Below, one piece after another: positions 41,200-50,506 of a DNA stretch of 64,000 bases. The DNA is taken from the NCBI GenBank assembly GCA_017427415.1, contig JAFRSU010000091.1:1-64000 (forward strand), written 5' to 3'. The DNA is from Lachnospiraceae bacterium (GTDB taxonomy: Bacteria > Bacillota > Clostridia > Lachnospirales > Lachnospiraceae). Position 1 is the first letter of the stretch. Each line of letters starts with the position of its first letter. The position numbers and the translations under genes are program-made. Under the pieces are notes generated by a model. That model was not told the DNA's origin, searched no databases, and saw nothing but the letters and a program-made list of their open reading frames with translations.

Positions 41200-43031
41200 T
41201 GATCAAACGGTTATTATCTTATGTAAAGGAGTATAAGAAAGAATCGATCCTTACTCCTTTAAGCATGGTCATCGAGGTAGCCATGGAGATGGTCGTGCCG
41301 CTGCTTATGGCGTCCCTTGTAGATGAGGGTATCAAGGCTACAAATGAAGCCGGCGAAGTAGTCGGGGATTTAAGACACATCATCGTGGTCGGTGTATTTA
41401 TGATAGTGGCAGCCCTGATAGGCTTGGCAGGCGGTATCATGGGCGGTGTGTTCGGCGCAAAGGCATCGACCGGTTTTGCTAAGAACTTAAGAAAGGGTAT
41501 GTTTGACAAGATCCAGACATTCTCCTTCAAGAATATCGATAAGTTCTCGACAGCAGGACTTGTAACACGACTTACCACCGACGTTAACAATGTACAGAAC
41601 GCATATCAGATGATACTCCGTATGTGCATGAGATCACCTATGACCTTTGTTATAGCGCTCATCATGTCATTTACCATCAAGCCCAAGCTTGCACTTATCT
41701 ATCTGGTAGCGGTTATCATACTCGGCTGTATACTTGCATTTATCATTTCAAAGGCCATGAAAGCCTTCGAGCAGGCATTCCCCAAGTACGATGAGCTGAA
41801 TGCCAGTGTACAGGAAAATGTAAATGCTATCCGCGTAGTAAAGGCTTATGTCCGTGAGGATCATGAAAAGAAGAAGTTTAAAACTGCCAGCAACAATATC
41901 TACAAGATATTCTCCGCTGCAGAGAAGCTTACCACCTTCAACGGGCCCGCGATGAGCATCACCGTATATACATGTACGCTCCTTATCAGCTGGCTCGGTG
42001 CCAACATGATCATCAACAGCGATATCATCAATCCCGAGCTTACCTTAGGCGATCTTACCGCACTCCTTTCTTACTGCATGAGCATCCTGATGAGCCTTAT
42101 GATGTTCTCTATGATATTCATCATGCTCACCATGAGTGCCGCAAGTATGAAGCGTATCAACGAAGTGCTTGTGGAAGAGCCCGATATCGTTAATCCCGAA
42201 AACCCCATCATGGAGGTTAAGGACGGAAGCATAGTATTTAAGAATGTAAACTTCCGTTATAACAAGGATGGTAAGGAAAATGTACTTACCAATATAAATA
42301 TCAACATCGAATCCGGCGAAACGATCGGTATCATAGGCGGAACGGGCAGTGCAAAGTCCACTCTCGTTAACCTTATCAGCCGTCTGTATGATGTTAATGA
42401 CGGTACTGTTTTCGTAGGCGGAGTAGATGTCAGAGACTACGACCTTGAAGTCTTAAGAGACGAAGTAAGCGTAGTACTCCAGAAAAATGTCCTTTTCTCA
42501 GGAACTATTATGGATAACCTTCGCTGGGGTGTCAGAAAGAACGTGGGTAAAGATAACCATGTTGAGACACCCCGGGAGAAGGCGGAGATCGAGGCTGAGT
42601 GCATAAGAGCCTGCAAGTTGGCCTGTGCAGATGAGTTTATCGAGAAGATGCCTGATAAGTATGAGACACATATAGAGCAGGGCGGAACGAACGTATCCGG
42701 CGGACAGAAGCAGAGATTATGTATTGCGAGAGCCCTGGTAAAGAAGCCTAAGATCCTGATACTCGATGACAGTACGAGTGCCGTAGATACCGCTACCGAT
42801 GCAAAGATACGTAAGGCATTTGCAGAGGAGATACCCGGTACCACGAAGCTCATCATAGCACAGCGTATCTCGAGCGTCATGAATGCCGACAGGATCATCG
42901 TCATGGAAGACGGCAAGATAAACGGCTTCGGTACACATGAAGAATTGTTAAAGAACAACACCATCTACCGCGATGTTTACGAATCGCAGACAGGCGGCAA
43001 CGGAGACTTTGATGAAGGAGGTGAAAAGTAA
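41199..43031 (+). CDS. ABC exporter half-transporter, first subunit
   Basis: A 610-residue fused permease/ATPase. Six helices occupy 15-310, and the nucleotide-binding domain starts at about 340. Walker A is GGTGSAKSTL (Ala in place of the usual Gly before Lys), the signature is NVSGGQKQRLCIARAL and Walker B is ILILDDSTSAVD with Asp where a catalytic Glu is usual. That suggests the degenerate ATP site of a heterodimer. The GTG start follows GGGAGGAAG. It overlaps the second subunit by one base. Confidence 0.92.
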   Translation: MIKRLLSYVKEYKKESILTPLSMVIEVAMEMVVPLLMASLVDEGIKATNEAGEVVGDLRHIIVVGVFMIVAALIGLAGGIMGGVFGAKASTGFAKNLRKGMFDKIQTFSFKNIDKFSTAGLVTRLTTDVNNVQNAYQMILRMCMRSPMTFVIALIMSFTIKPKLALIYLVAVIILGCILAFIISKAMKAFEQAFPKYDELNASVQENVNAIRVVKAYVREDHEKKKFKTASNNIYKIFSAAEKLTTFNGPAMSITVYTCTLLISWLGANMIINSDIINPELTLGDLTALLSYCMSILMSLMMFSMIFIMLTMSAASMKRINEVLVEEPDIVNPENPIMEVKDGSIVFKNVNFRYNKDGKENVLTNININIESGETIGIIGGTGSAKSTLVNLISRLYDVNDGTVFVGGVDVRDYDLEVLRDEVSVVLQKNVLFSGTIMDNLRWGVRKNVGKDNHVETPREKAEIEAECIRACKLACADEFIEKMPDKYETHIEQGGTNVSGGQKQRLCIARALVKKPKILILDDSTSAVDTATDAKIRKAFAEEIPGTTKLIIAQRISSVMNADRIIVMEDGKINGFGTHEELLKNNTIYRDVYESQTGGNGDFDEGGEK

Positions 43032-44980
43032 TGCCAGGACCCGGATCAGGACCCAGAATGGGACGTGGGCCTATGCCCAGAGGAATGAAGCCTATGGTCA
43101 AGAATCCCGGAAAGATCCTTAAAAGGCTTGTAAAGTACATGGTACTTGATAATCTCGCTTTATGGATCTGTGTATGCTTATGTATCGGCATCACGGTATT
43201 CTGTATGACCATAAAAGGCACACTTTTTACCAGAACGCTTTTGGATATCTATATTCCCGGTATCCAGGAAGGTACTCTTACTTTTGCAGACCTTGCACAT
43301 GAGATATTGGTAACGGCATGCTTTATCGTTACCGGTATCATCGCCAGCTTCGTACAGGCGAGGATCATGGTCAGGATCACCCAGGGCTTCCAGAGAAAGC
43401 TCAGGGATGATATGTTTGAGCATATGGAGTCGCTCCCTATTAGGTATTTTGACAGTCATTCACACGGCGACATCATGTCACTCTATACCAATGACGTTGA
43501 TACCATGCGACAGATGATATCACAGAGTATACCCCAGTTTTTGAACAGTATCATCACCATCGTGAGCGTTACCATCAGCATGATCAGACTTAGTCCGCTC
43601 CTTATGTGCGTATCCGTGCTCATGATAGGCATCATGCTTTTCACCACAAAGAAGATCTCCGGCAAGAGCGGAAAATACTTTGTAAAGCAGCAGAAGGCAG
43701 TCGGTGCGCTTAACGGTTTTGTGGAAGAGATGATGTCCGGACAGAAGGTAGTAAAGGTATTCTGTCATGAGGACGAAAATATAGCGGAATTTGATAAGCT
43801 GAACGAAGAGCTTTATGACAGTGCGAATAACGCAAACCGCTTTGCCAACATCATCATGCCCATCAATGCACAGCTCGGTAACGTAAGCTATGTTGTACTC
43901 GCTATCGTCGGCGGTGCCATGGCTATAAACGGTGTGGGCGGCTTGGCACTCGGTGCCCTTATCAGTTACCTTACCTTTAACCGCCAGCTTAACATGCCCA
44001 TCAACCAGATAAGCATGCAGGTTAACTCGATCATCATGGCTTTAGCAGGCGGAGACAGGATCTTCCGTCTTATGGATGAGAAGCCCGAGACAGATGAAGG
44101 CTACGTAACTTTGGTAAATGCAAAGAAGGTATATAAGCCCGGCAGTGAGAACAGGGAATATACCATCGAGGAGACCGACGAGCATACAGGTATCTGGGCC
44201 TGGAAGCATTTCCACAAGGCAGACGGTACCACTACCTACGTAGAGCTTAAGGGCGATGTGGTATTTGATAATGTGGACTTCGGATATACCGAGGAAAAGA
44301 TGGTACTTCACGATATCAAGCTTTTTGCCACACCCGGACAGAAGATAGCATTTGTCGGCTCCACCGGTGCGGGAAAGACCACCATCACAAATCTTATCAA
44401 CCGTTTCTACGATATCCAGGACGGCAAGATCCGTTACGACGGTATCAATGTCAACAAGATAAAGAAGGCAGATCTTCGCCGTTCACTCGGCATAGTACTT
44501 CAGGAGACACACCTCTTTACCGGTACGGTTATGGATAATATCCGTTACGGAAAGCTTGATGCTACCGATGACGAAGTAAAGGCAGCAGCAAAGCTTGCCA
44601 ATGCGGACAGCTTTATCAGAAGGCTTCCTCAAGGCTACAATACGATGCTTACAGGTGACGGTGCAAACCTTTCACAGGGACAGCGCCAGCTGCTTGCCAT
44701 CGCACGTGCGGCTATAGCCGATCCTCCCGTACTTATCCTTGATGAGGCTACATCCTCCATCGATACACGTACGGAAAAGCTTGTACAGGAAGGTATGGAT
44801 AAGCTCATGAAGGGCAGGACCACCTTTGTTATAGCTCACAGGCTTTCTACCGTTAAGAACAGCGACTGTATCATGGTACTCGAGCAGGGCCGTATAATCG
44901 AGAGAGGTACCCACGACGAGCTCATCGAAGAGAAGGGCAAGTATTACCAGCTTTACACGGGAAATCAGATAGCAGGTTAA
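43031..44980 (+). CDS. ABC exporter half-transporter, second subunit
   Basis: A 649-residue fused permease/ATPase. A Gly/Pro/Met/Arg-rich cytoplasmic N-terminus of about 25 residues precedes six helices. An insertion of about 50 residues (YKPGSENREYTIEETDEHTG region) precedes the ATPase. Walker A is GSTGAGKTT, the signature is LSQGQRQLLAIARAA and Walker B is VLILDEATSSID with the catalytic Glu. The TAATG overlap with the first subunit indicates coupling. Together they form a heterodimeric multidrug-type exporter under MarR control. Confidence 0.93.
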   Translation: MPGPGSGPRMGRGPMPRGMKPMVKNPGKILKRLVKYMVLDNLALWICVCLCIGITVFCMTIKGTLFTRTLLDIYIPGIQEGTLTFADLAHEILVTACFIVTGIIASFVQARIMVRITQGFQRKLRDDMFEHMESLPIRYFDSHSHGDIMSLYTNDVDTMRQMISQSIPQFLNSIITIVSVTISMIRLSPLLMCVSVLMIGIMLFTTKKISGKSGKYFVKQQKAVGALNGFVEEMMSGQKVVKVFCHEDENIAEFDKLNEELYDSANNANRFANIIMPINAQLGNVSYVVLAIVGGAMAINGVGGLALGALISYLTFNRQLNMPINQISMQVNSIIMALAGGDRIFRLMDEKPETDEGYVTLVNAKKVYKPGSENREYTIEETDEHTGIWAWKHFHKADGTTTYVELKGDVVFDNVDFGYTEEKMVLHDIKLFATPGQKIAFVGSTGAGKTTITNLINRFYDIQDGKIRYDGINVNKIKKADLRRSLGIVLQETHLFTGTVMDNIRYGKLDATDDEVKAAAKLANADSFIRRLPQGYNTMLTGDGANLSQGQRQLLAIARAAIADPPVLILDEATSSIDTRTEKLVQEGMDKLMKGRTTFVIAHRLSTVKNSDCIMVLEQGRIIERGTHDELIEEKGKYYQLYTGNQIAG

Positions 44981-44987
44981 GAAAGTC

Positions 44988-45016
44988 TTTACTTTTTGAA
45001 ATATATGGTATATAAT
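44988..45016 (+). promoter_or_regulatory. Probable promoter of the 45097 gene
   Basis: TTTACT (44988-44993), 17-base spacer, TATAAT (45011-45016). Downstream, AGTACTTA occurs twice (about 45019 and 45064) in the 80-base leader. Confidence 0.55.
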
Positions 45017-45096
45017 GCAAGTACTTAGGGGAACAATACTACTGAAAGGTATTTACGTGAAGTGAGTACTTACAGTGAGGGAAGGAGACTAACAAA

Positions 45097-45477
45097 ATGG
45101 ATTTTAATGAATTGATGCAGTCAGAAGATCTGACCAGAAACTATGAAATTCAGGATATCAATGCAAACAAGCCCATGGGTATACTTGCTTATATCGGCTT
45201 ACTTGTACTGGTTCCCATTTTTACCGCGAGAGAGTCTAAATTTGCCATGTTCCATGCAGAGCAGGGTATAACCCTTTGTATTGCAGCTCATGTGATCGGA
45301 CTGTTTGCATGGATTTTCTCACTGATACCTGTTGTAGGTTTTATATTCGGCATATTATTTGGACTTGTAGGTCTGGTAGTATTCCTGCTTATGATACTCG
45401 GCATCGTTAACTCTGTTAACGGACAGGCTAAGCAGCTTCCCCTTGTAGGAAAGTTTACATTGATCAAGCTTCAGTAA
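45097..45477 (+). CDS. DUF4870-like small membrane protein
   Basis: A 126-residue protein with a polar N-terminus of 28 residues and three hydrophobic segments (GILAYIGLLVLVPIF, ITLCIAAHVIGLFAWIF, GFIFGILFGLVGLVVFLLMILGI). The motif KFAMFHAEQG between helices one and two and the 'GIVNSVNGQAK' end fit DUF4870/Tic20-like small membrane proteins. Function unknown. AAGGAG precedes the ATG. The mRNA may end at the strong hairpin at 45532, which lies inside the next reading frame. Confidence 0.75.
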   Translation: MDFNELMQSEDLTRNYEIQDINANKPMGILAYIGLLVLVPIFTARESKFAMFHAEQGITLCIAAHVIGLFAWIFSLIPVVGFIFGILFGLVGLVVFLLMILGIVNSVNGQAKQLPLVGKFTLIKLQ

Positions 45478-45490
45478 TTTTACGGGTATT

Positions 45491-46930
45491 ATGGAAAGAG
45501 TGTTTTTTAGAAACAGAGACATGCTACATAAAATGCAAAGAATAGGCAGAACCACAATTCTGCTTATTTTTTGCATTATTTTTTTCTCTTCCGTGATACC
45601 TTTTTATATGCTAAAGGCAGATGAGACCGGTGACGGCTGGCCAAAGGGTCCTGAGATAAAGGGAGACGGAGCGGTCGTAGTGGATGCGGATACGGGTAAC
45701 ATCCTGTTCGAGAAAAACATGTATGAGCAGTTTTATCCGGCGAGCACCACTAAGATACTTACGACTCTGGTAGCCCTTGAGAACGGAAACCTTGATGATG
45801 TGCTCACCGTATCATATGCTGCGGATAATTATGTATCGAAAACGAGCAGCCGTATGGGACTTACCGAAGGCGAGCAGGTGACCGTGGAGCAGGCACTGTA
45901 CGGTATCATGCTGGAGTCGGGTAATGAGGCGACATACGCCGTGGGCGAGCATGTCGGAAAATCCATAGCAGGATTTATCAAGCTCATGAACAGGAAGGCT
46001 AAGGAGCTCGGATGCGAGAGGTCGCATTTTGCCAACTCGCACGGCTTGCATGATGAGGACCACTATACCTGCTGTTATGACTTATCTTTGATAGCCCGTG
46101 CGGCATATCAGAATCCCGAGTTTATGAAGATCACGGGCACTGCCTTTTACAATATGCCTGCGACCAACAAGCATGAAGCCAAGATACTCACCAACCACCA
46201 TTGGTTTTTAAACGGTACGCAGAAGTATGAGTATGCGACCGGAGGCAAGACCGGTGCTACCACCCAGGCCGGGTATGCACTTGTGACCTATGCCAGGAAG
46301 GACGGGAAAAATCTTATAAGCGTCGTCATGCATGCACCCACATGGGATGATGTATATGCCGACAGCCGAAAGCTGCTTGATTACTGCTTTGACCACTTTG
46401 TATCCTACAGGATGGATGAGATAGGAAGGGACGAGCTTAGGTTCCCTTCATGCTTTGATTATTCTCCGGCATTTCCCGATCAGGAGGACCCCATAGTCAA
46501 GATATCCGGTTCGGGGACGATCATCATACCTGACGGATTTGACATCTCAAAGGCAAAAAAAACCATAACCTATGATACTTCTTTTGAGCTGGAGCATGGA
46601 GACAACAGGATAGGTAAGATCACATATACATACGGTTCAAGGACCATAGGGGATACGGACATCGTGCTGTATAATGCGGCCTATCCCCTCACCAAAAAGG
46701 TATACGAGGAATGCTGGCCTTCATATATGATACCTGTGGATGTGGTATTTGCGGATGTGGATCCGGAACTGCTCGGAAAACCGGGTGAGAAAGAGGAGAG
46801 CCTGCGAAAGAGCAGGCTTTTAAAGGAGAATGCACTTGCCATCGGTATAGGAGCCGGAGTATCGGTATTTATAGTCGGCGGAGTGATAGCCCTTATAGCC
46901 AGAAAGCTTAGAAAAAGAAGACGAAGATGA
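45491..46930 (+). CDS. S11-family D-alanyl-D-alanine carboxypeptidase
   Basis: Up to 479 residues. A signal peptide (IGRTTILLIFCIIFFSS region), the penicillin-binding S11 domain and a C-terminal membrane helix with basic tail are present. Active-site motifs: STTK in FYPASTTKILTTL, SGN in LESGNEATYA, KTG in GGKTGATTQAG. It trims the terminal D-Ala of peptidoglycan stem peptides. ATGs at 45491, 45521 and 45533 are possible starts, none with a strong ribosome binding site. The signal peptide region is encoded by a 20-bp hairpin followed by T7, which could attenuate expression. Confidence 0.85.
   Translation: MERVFFRNRDMLHKMQRIGRTTILLIFCIIFFSSVIPFYMLKADETGDGWPKGPEIKGDGAVVVDADTGNILFEKNMYEQFYPASTTKILTTLVALENGNLDDVLTVSYAADNYVSKTSSRMGLTEGEQVTVEQALYGIMLESGNEATYAVGEHVGKSIAGFIKLMNRKAKELGCERSHFANSHGLHDEDHYTCCYDLSLIARAAYQNPEFMKITGTAFYNMPATNKHEAKILTNHHWFLNGTQKYEYATGGKTGATTQAGYALVTYARKDGKNLISVVMHAPTWDDVYADSRKLLDYCFDHFVSYRMDEIGRDELRFPSCFDYSPAFPDQEDPIVKISGSGTIIIPDGFDISKAKKTITYDTSFELEHGDNRIGKITYTYGSRTIGDTDIVLYNAAYPLTKKVYEECWPSYMIPVDVVFADVDPELLGKPGEKEESLRKSRLLKENALAIGIGAGVSVFIVGGVIALIARKLRKRRRR
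45532..45585 (+). terminator. Terminator-like hairpin inside a signal-peptide coding region
   Basis: The arm 45532-45551 pairs along all 20 bases with 45558-45577 (18 Watson-Crick and 2 G-U), with loop CCACAA, and is followed by seven T residues (45579-45585). It lies 55 bases after the stop of the 45097 gene and inside the N-terminal codons of the carboxypeptidase gene. Confidence 0.8.
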
Positions 46931-47868
46931 GAATATTTGATACACATGCCCATTATGATTCAAGGCAGTTTAAAGAGGACCGGGAAGAGATATTAAGATA
47001 TCTTCATGAAGAACAAGACATATCCGTCGGCAGAATAGTCAATAACGGTGCCGATATGGCATCTTCATATACTTCTCTAAAGCTGGCGGAAGAACATGAT
47101 TTTATATATGCCGCGGTTGGAGTACATCCGGACTCTGCGGGAGAGCTTATTTTCTCCCCGGAAGGGTGCGAGGTATATGAGGAGGAAGAAGATACCGGAT
47201 CAAGTAATAAAACTACGGAACAGGCAGCAGGAAACGAAAGTGTAAGGAGAAAGATCATCCCGGAGGAAGTGTGCAGGAAAAACCGGGAAGAATTAAGGCT
47301 GCTTACCGAAAACAGAAAAGTGGTTGCTGTAGGCGAGATAGGACTTGACTACCACTGGGACGTATGGCCGAGAGAGATACAGAAAAAAGCTTTCGAGTGG
47401 CAATGGAAGCTGGCGGAAGAGACAGGACTCCCTGTGATCATCCATTCGAGGGATGCTGCTGAGGATACGCTTAAGATGGTGCAGGGTTTTTACGGTGACA
47501 GGACTCCCGGTAAATGCAGCAGCGTAGATAACCGTCATGTAAAAGCCGTCATGCACTGCTACTCTTACAGCGTGGAGCATGCTGAGGAGTACTTAAAACT
47601 CGGGCTCATGTTCGGCATAGGCGGAGTGGTCACATTTAAGAATGCGAAGAAACTAAAGGAAGTGGTGGATATGCTTCCTTTGGAGCACATAATGCTTGAG
47701 ACGGACTGCCCTTACATGGCTCCGGACCCGTTCAGGGGCAAGAGAAACCACTCCGGGTACTTAACTTATGTGGCGGAAAAGATAGCAGAGATAAAAGGCG
47801 TGGATGTAAAGAAGGTATACGAAGTTACCTGGGATAACGCGGTACGCTTCTTTATGCCTTCCCCTTGA
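46927..47868 (+). CDS. tatD: TatD-family metal-dependent hydrolase
   Basis: A 313-residue TatD/YabD-type nuclease or deoxyribonuclease fold. Metal ligands are visible in FDTHAHYD (HxH), VGEIGLDYHWD (Glu), VIIHSRDA (His), MHCYSYS (His) and LETDCPYMAP (Asp). An insertion of about 30 residues rich in Glu and Ser (after SPEGCEVYEEEE) is unusual. The ATG overlaps the carboxypeptidase stop. rsmA follows by 51 bases; tatD next to rsmA is a common Firmicute order. Confidence 0.93.
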   Translation: MRIFDTHAHYDSRQFKEDREEILRYLHEEQDISVGRIVNNGADMASSYTSLKLAEEHDFIYAAVGVHPDSAGELIFSPEGCEVYEEEEDTGSSNKTTEQAAGNESVRRKIIPEEVCRKNREELRLLTENRKVVAVGEIGLDYHWDVWPREIQKKAFEWQWKLAEETGLPVIIHSRDAAEDTLKMVQGFYGDRTPGKCSSVDNRHVKAVMHCYSYSVEHAEEYLKLGLMFGIGGVVTFKNAKKLKEVVDMLPLEHIMLETDCPYMAPDPFRGKRNHSGYLTYVAEKIAEIKGVDVKKVYEVTWDNAVRFFMPSP

Positions 47869-47919
47869 GGGGAAGCCTTAAGGATAGATCAGGACATAAT
47901 ACAGGAAGGACAACAATAC

Positions 47920-48783
47920 ATGGCAACACTCGGGGATCCGAAAAAAACGATAGAGATATTAAATAAATACCATTTTGTGTTCCGCAAGAAGTTCGGTCAG
48001 AATTTCCTGATAGATACGCATGTCCTCGACAAGATCATAAGGGCTGCGGAGCTTACAAAGGAGGACTTAGTCCTTGAGATAGGTCCCGGTATAGGTACGC
48101 TCACCCAGTATCTGTGCGAGAATGCAAGACAGGTCATAGCCGTCGAGATCGATAAGACGCTGATCCCGATACTTACAGAGGATACCCTGGCCGGATATGA
48201 CAACTTTGAGCTGATAAATGATGATATTTTAAAGGTGGATATAAAGAAAATAGTGGAGGAGAAAAACGGCGGAAAACCTATAAAGGTAGTGGCGAACCTA
48301 CCCTACTATATCACGACGCCCATAGTTATGTCCCTGCTCGAGCAGGAACTTCCGATAGACAGCATCACCGTCATGGTACAGAAGGAAGTGGCGGAGAGGA
48401 TGCAGGCCGCTCCGGGGACCAAGGACTACGGGGCACTCTCCTTAGCCGTACAGTACAGGGCAGAGACATATATAGCGGCCAACGTACCGCCCAATTGTTT
48501 TATGCCGAGACCCGCAGTCGGATCCTGTGTCATAAGACTTAAGAAAAAACAGGAGCCGCCGGTAGATGTAAAGTCACCTGAGCTCATGTTTAAACTGATA
48601 CGGGCGGCATTTAACCAGAGAAGAAAAACACTCTTAAATGCCATATCCAATTCGGGCGAGCTGTCCATCCCCAAGGACAAAATAGCCGAAGCCATAAAAG
48701 AGGCAGGGCTTGATGAAAACATAAGAGGAGAAGTACTCGGACTTCCTGAGTTCGGAAGGCTTGCAGATGTACTCTTGGGGTAA
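47920..48783 (+). CDS. rsmA: 16S rRNA (adenine1518/1519-N6)-dimethyltransferase
   Basis: A 287-residue KsgA enzyme. Signatures: FGQNFLIDTHVLDKII, the SAM site VLEIGPGIGTLTQYL, VAVEID, the catalytic motif VVANLPYYITTPI, and VMVQKEVAERMQA, ending with FNQRRKTLLN. It methylates two adenines at the 3' end of 16S rRNA during 30S maturation. The length is standard. A weak GGAAGG site lies about 10 bases upstream of the ATG. Confidence 0.96.
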   Translation: MATLGDPKKTIEILNKYHFVFRKKFGQNFLIDTHVLDKIIRAAELTKEDLVLEIGPGIGTLTQYLCENARQVIAVEIDKTLIPILTEDTLAGYDNFELINDDILKVDIKKIVEEKNGGKPIKVVANLPYYITTPIVMSLLEQELPIDSITVMVQKEVAERMQAAPGTKDYGALSLAVQYRAETYIAANVPPNCFMPRPAVGSCVIRLKKKQEPPVDVKSPELMFKLIRAAFNQRRKTLLNAISNSGELSIPKDKIAEAIKEAGLDENIRGEVLGLPEFGRLADVLLG

Positions 48784-48824
48784 AAAGGCTGCAAACCTGC
48801 ATAAATAAAACTATCAACAAATAC

Positions 48825-48868
48825 AAAACTGTCATCCTTCGCTAAAGCTCAGAATGACAGTTTTTTTT
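48825..48868. repeat. Palindromic repeat, family B, copy 3, acting as terminator
   Basis: AAAACTGTCAT (48825-48835) pairs with ATGACAGTTTT (48854-48864) and is followed by T8; inside are CCTTCGC and GCTCAGA, the family B core. It lies between converging rsmA and uraA, and has A or T runs on both sides, so it can terminate both. Confidence 0.8.
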
Positions 48869-48896
48869 CTCAACAATTTCTTTTGTTAATATCCGG

Positions 48897-50321
48897 TCAT
48901 TTCTTCCCGTTCTTTTTCATTTCGATCTGCTTGGTCTCACTGTCAGCCTGCTTAGCATCATTTGCTTCCGAGCCTGCAAGTACTGTATTGGTGATGATAC
49001 CGAGGATAAGAGCGGTAGCTATGGTAGTGATGGTAATATCACCGAATGTCAGAGACAATCCGCCGATACCTGCGATAAGGATAACAGATGCGGTAAAGAG
49101 GTTTCTGTTGATACCGAGGTCAACCTTCTGGAGCATCTTAAGACCGGATACGGAGATGAATCCGTACAGGGAGATACATACGCCGCCCATTACACAGGAA
49201 GGTATGGAATCAATAAGTGCTACAAGAGGTGTTAAGAATGAGAATATCATACATCCGAATGCAGCGAACAGGATGGTGATGCTTGAAGCATTTCCTGTGA
49301 TGGCTACACATGCGATGGACTCACCGTAAGTGGTGTTGGGGCTGCCGCCGAAGAATGCGCCTGCCATGGAACCGATACCGTCACCAAGAAGGGTATTGCT
49401 GAGCCCCGGATCCTTTAAGAGGTCTCTTTCGATGATGGAAGAAAGGTTTTTGTGGTCTGCCACATGCTCTGCGAATACTACGAAAGCTACGGGAACATAA
49501 GCTGCGAAGATGGTAAGAAAATAGGTGCCTGTAAGCTCTCCGGTACCCTTCAATGCTTCAATGAAGGTAAACTTAGGTAACTGGAAGAAGGTTTCGGTTG
49601 AAATACTTCCGTCCTTAAGCATGTAATTTGAAAATACATCAAGGTCGATAAGCTTAAGCTCATTGATATCGGCGCAATTACCGATTATGGTACAGAGAAG
49701 TGCTACGGCATATCCTACACCGATACCGATGATAAAAGGTATGAGCTTCATGGTCTTTTTACCGAATGATGCACAGAGCATAACGGTGAAAAGAGTGATG
49801 AGACCGCAGAGGATAGCTACATAGGGAGAAGCAACTGCGGCACCGTCTATTGCAACGTCACCTTTCTGCAGGTCGCCGACTGCGTTTCCTGCTAAAGAAA
49901 GTCCGATGATGGCAACTGTAGGTCCGATAACTACAGGAGGCATGATCTTGTTGATCCATTCAACACCAACAGCTTTTACTACTAAAGCGATAACAACATA
50001 TACAAGGCCGGCAAGTACCGCACCGAGTATTAATCCCAAGAATCCGAGCTGCATGGACACACCGCCTGCAAAAGCAGTAGCCATAGGCCCTAAGAATGCG
50101 AATGAAGAACCTAAGAATACGGGGCTCTTTCCCTTCGTAAATAAAAGATAGACAATGGATCCGGCACCTGCACCGAACATGGCTGCGGCAGGTGTCATAC
50201 CGTTTCCTACTATCATGGGAACGGCGATGGTAGCTGCCAGGATCGCAAGCATCTGCTGCAGTGCGAGAGTCAACAGTTTCGCGCCCTTCGGCTTGTCTGC
50301 TACATCATAAGTAAGTTTCAT
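48897..50321 (-). CDS. uraA: Uracil/xanthine permease (NCS2 family)
   Basis: A 474-residue transporter with about fourteen helices. Family motifs: QQMLAILAATIAVPMIVG at the start, GSSFAFLGPM in helix 3, PPVVIGPTVAIIGLSLAG and the signature FFGGSPNTTYGESIACVAITG. It likely imports uracil by proton symport, and upp 4 kb away would convert it to UMP. The ATG at 50321 follows GAGGAGG; upstream codons to 50399 lie in the promoter. Confidence 0.92.
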   Translation of the reverse strand: MKLTYDVADKPKGAKLLTLALQQMLAILAATIAVPMIVGNGMTPAAAMFGAGAGSIVYLLFTKGKSPVFLGSSFAFLGPMATAFAGGVSMQLGFLGLILGAVLAGLVYVVIALVVKAVGVEWINKIMPPVVIGPTVAIIGLSLAGNAVGDLQKGDVAIDGAAVASPYVAILCGLITLFTVMLCASFGKKTMKLIPFIIGIGVGYAVALLCTIIGNCADINELKLIDLDVFSNYMLKDGSISTETFFQLPKFTFIEALKGTGELTGTYFLTIFAAYVPVAFVVFAEHVADHKNLSSIIERDLLKDPGLSNTLLGDGIGSMAGAFFGGSPNTTYGESIACVAITGNASSITILFAAFGCMIFSFLTPLVALIDSIPSCVMGGVCISLYGFISVSGLKMLQKVDLGINRNLFTASVILIAGIGGLSLTFGDITITTIATALILGIITNTVLAGSEANDAKQADSETKQIEMKKNGKK

Positions 50322-50358
50322 TTTCTGCCTCCTCGAAGTATAAAATAATGACATTTTT

Positions 50359-50387
50359 ATGATAACATTCTTCTGTATCAAAATCAA
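50359..50387 (-). promoter_or_regulatory. Probable promoter of uraA
   Basis: On the - strand TTGATT (50387-50382) and TATCAT (50364-50359), 17-base spacer, 38 bases before the start codon. No PyrR site or riboswitch was recognised. Confidence 0.55.
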
Positions 50388-50440
50388 GAAATAAGGCACA
50401 ATTTTTTTAAGAAAATTTTAATAAATTCACAAAAAATTTC

Positions 50441-50470
50441 TTGATAAAAAAGGGTGGATTCGGATACAAT
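50441..50470 (+). promoter_or_regulatory. Probable promoter of the SbcD/SbcC-like pair
   Basis: TTGATA (50441-50446), 18-base spacer, TACAAT (50465-50470), 36 bases before the start codon. Confidence 0.5.
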
Positions 50471-50506
50471 AATAGTATAAAAAATAAGCAGAAAGGACCC
50501 GTGAAT

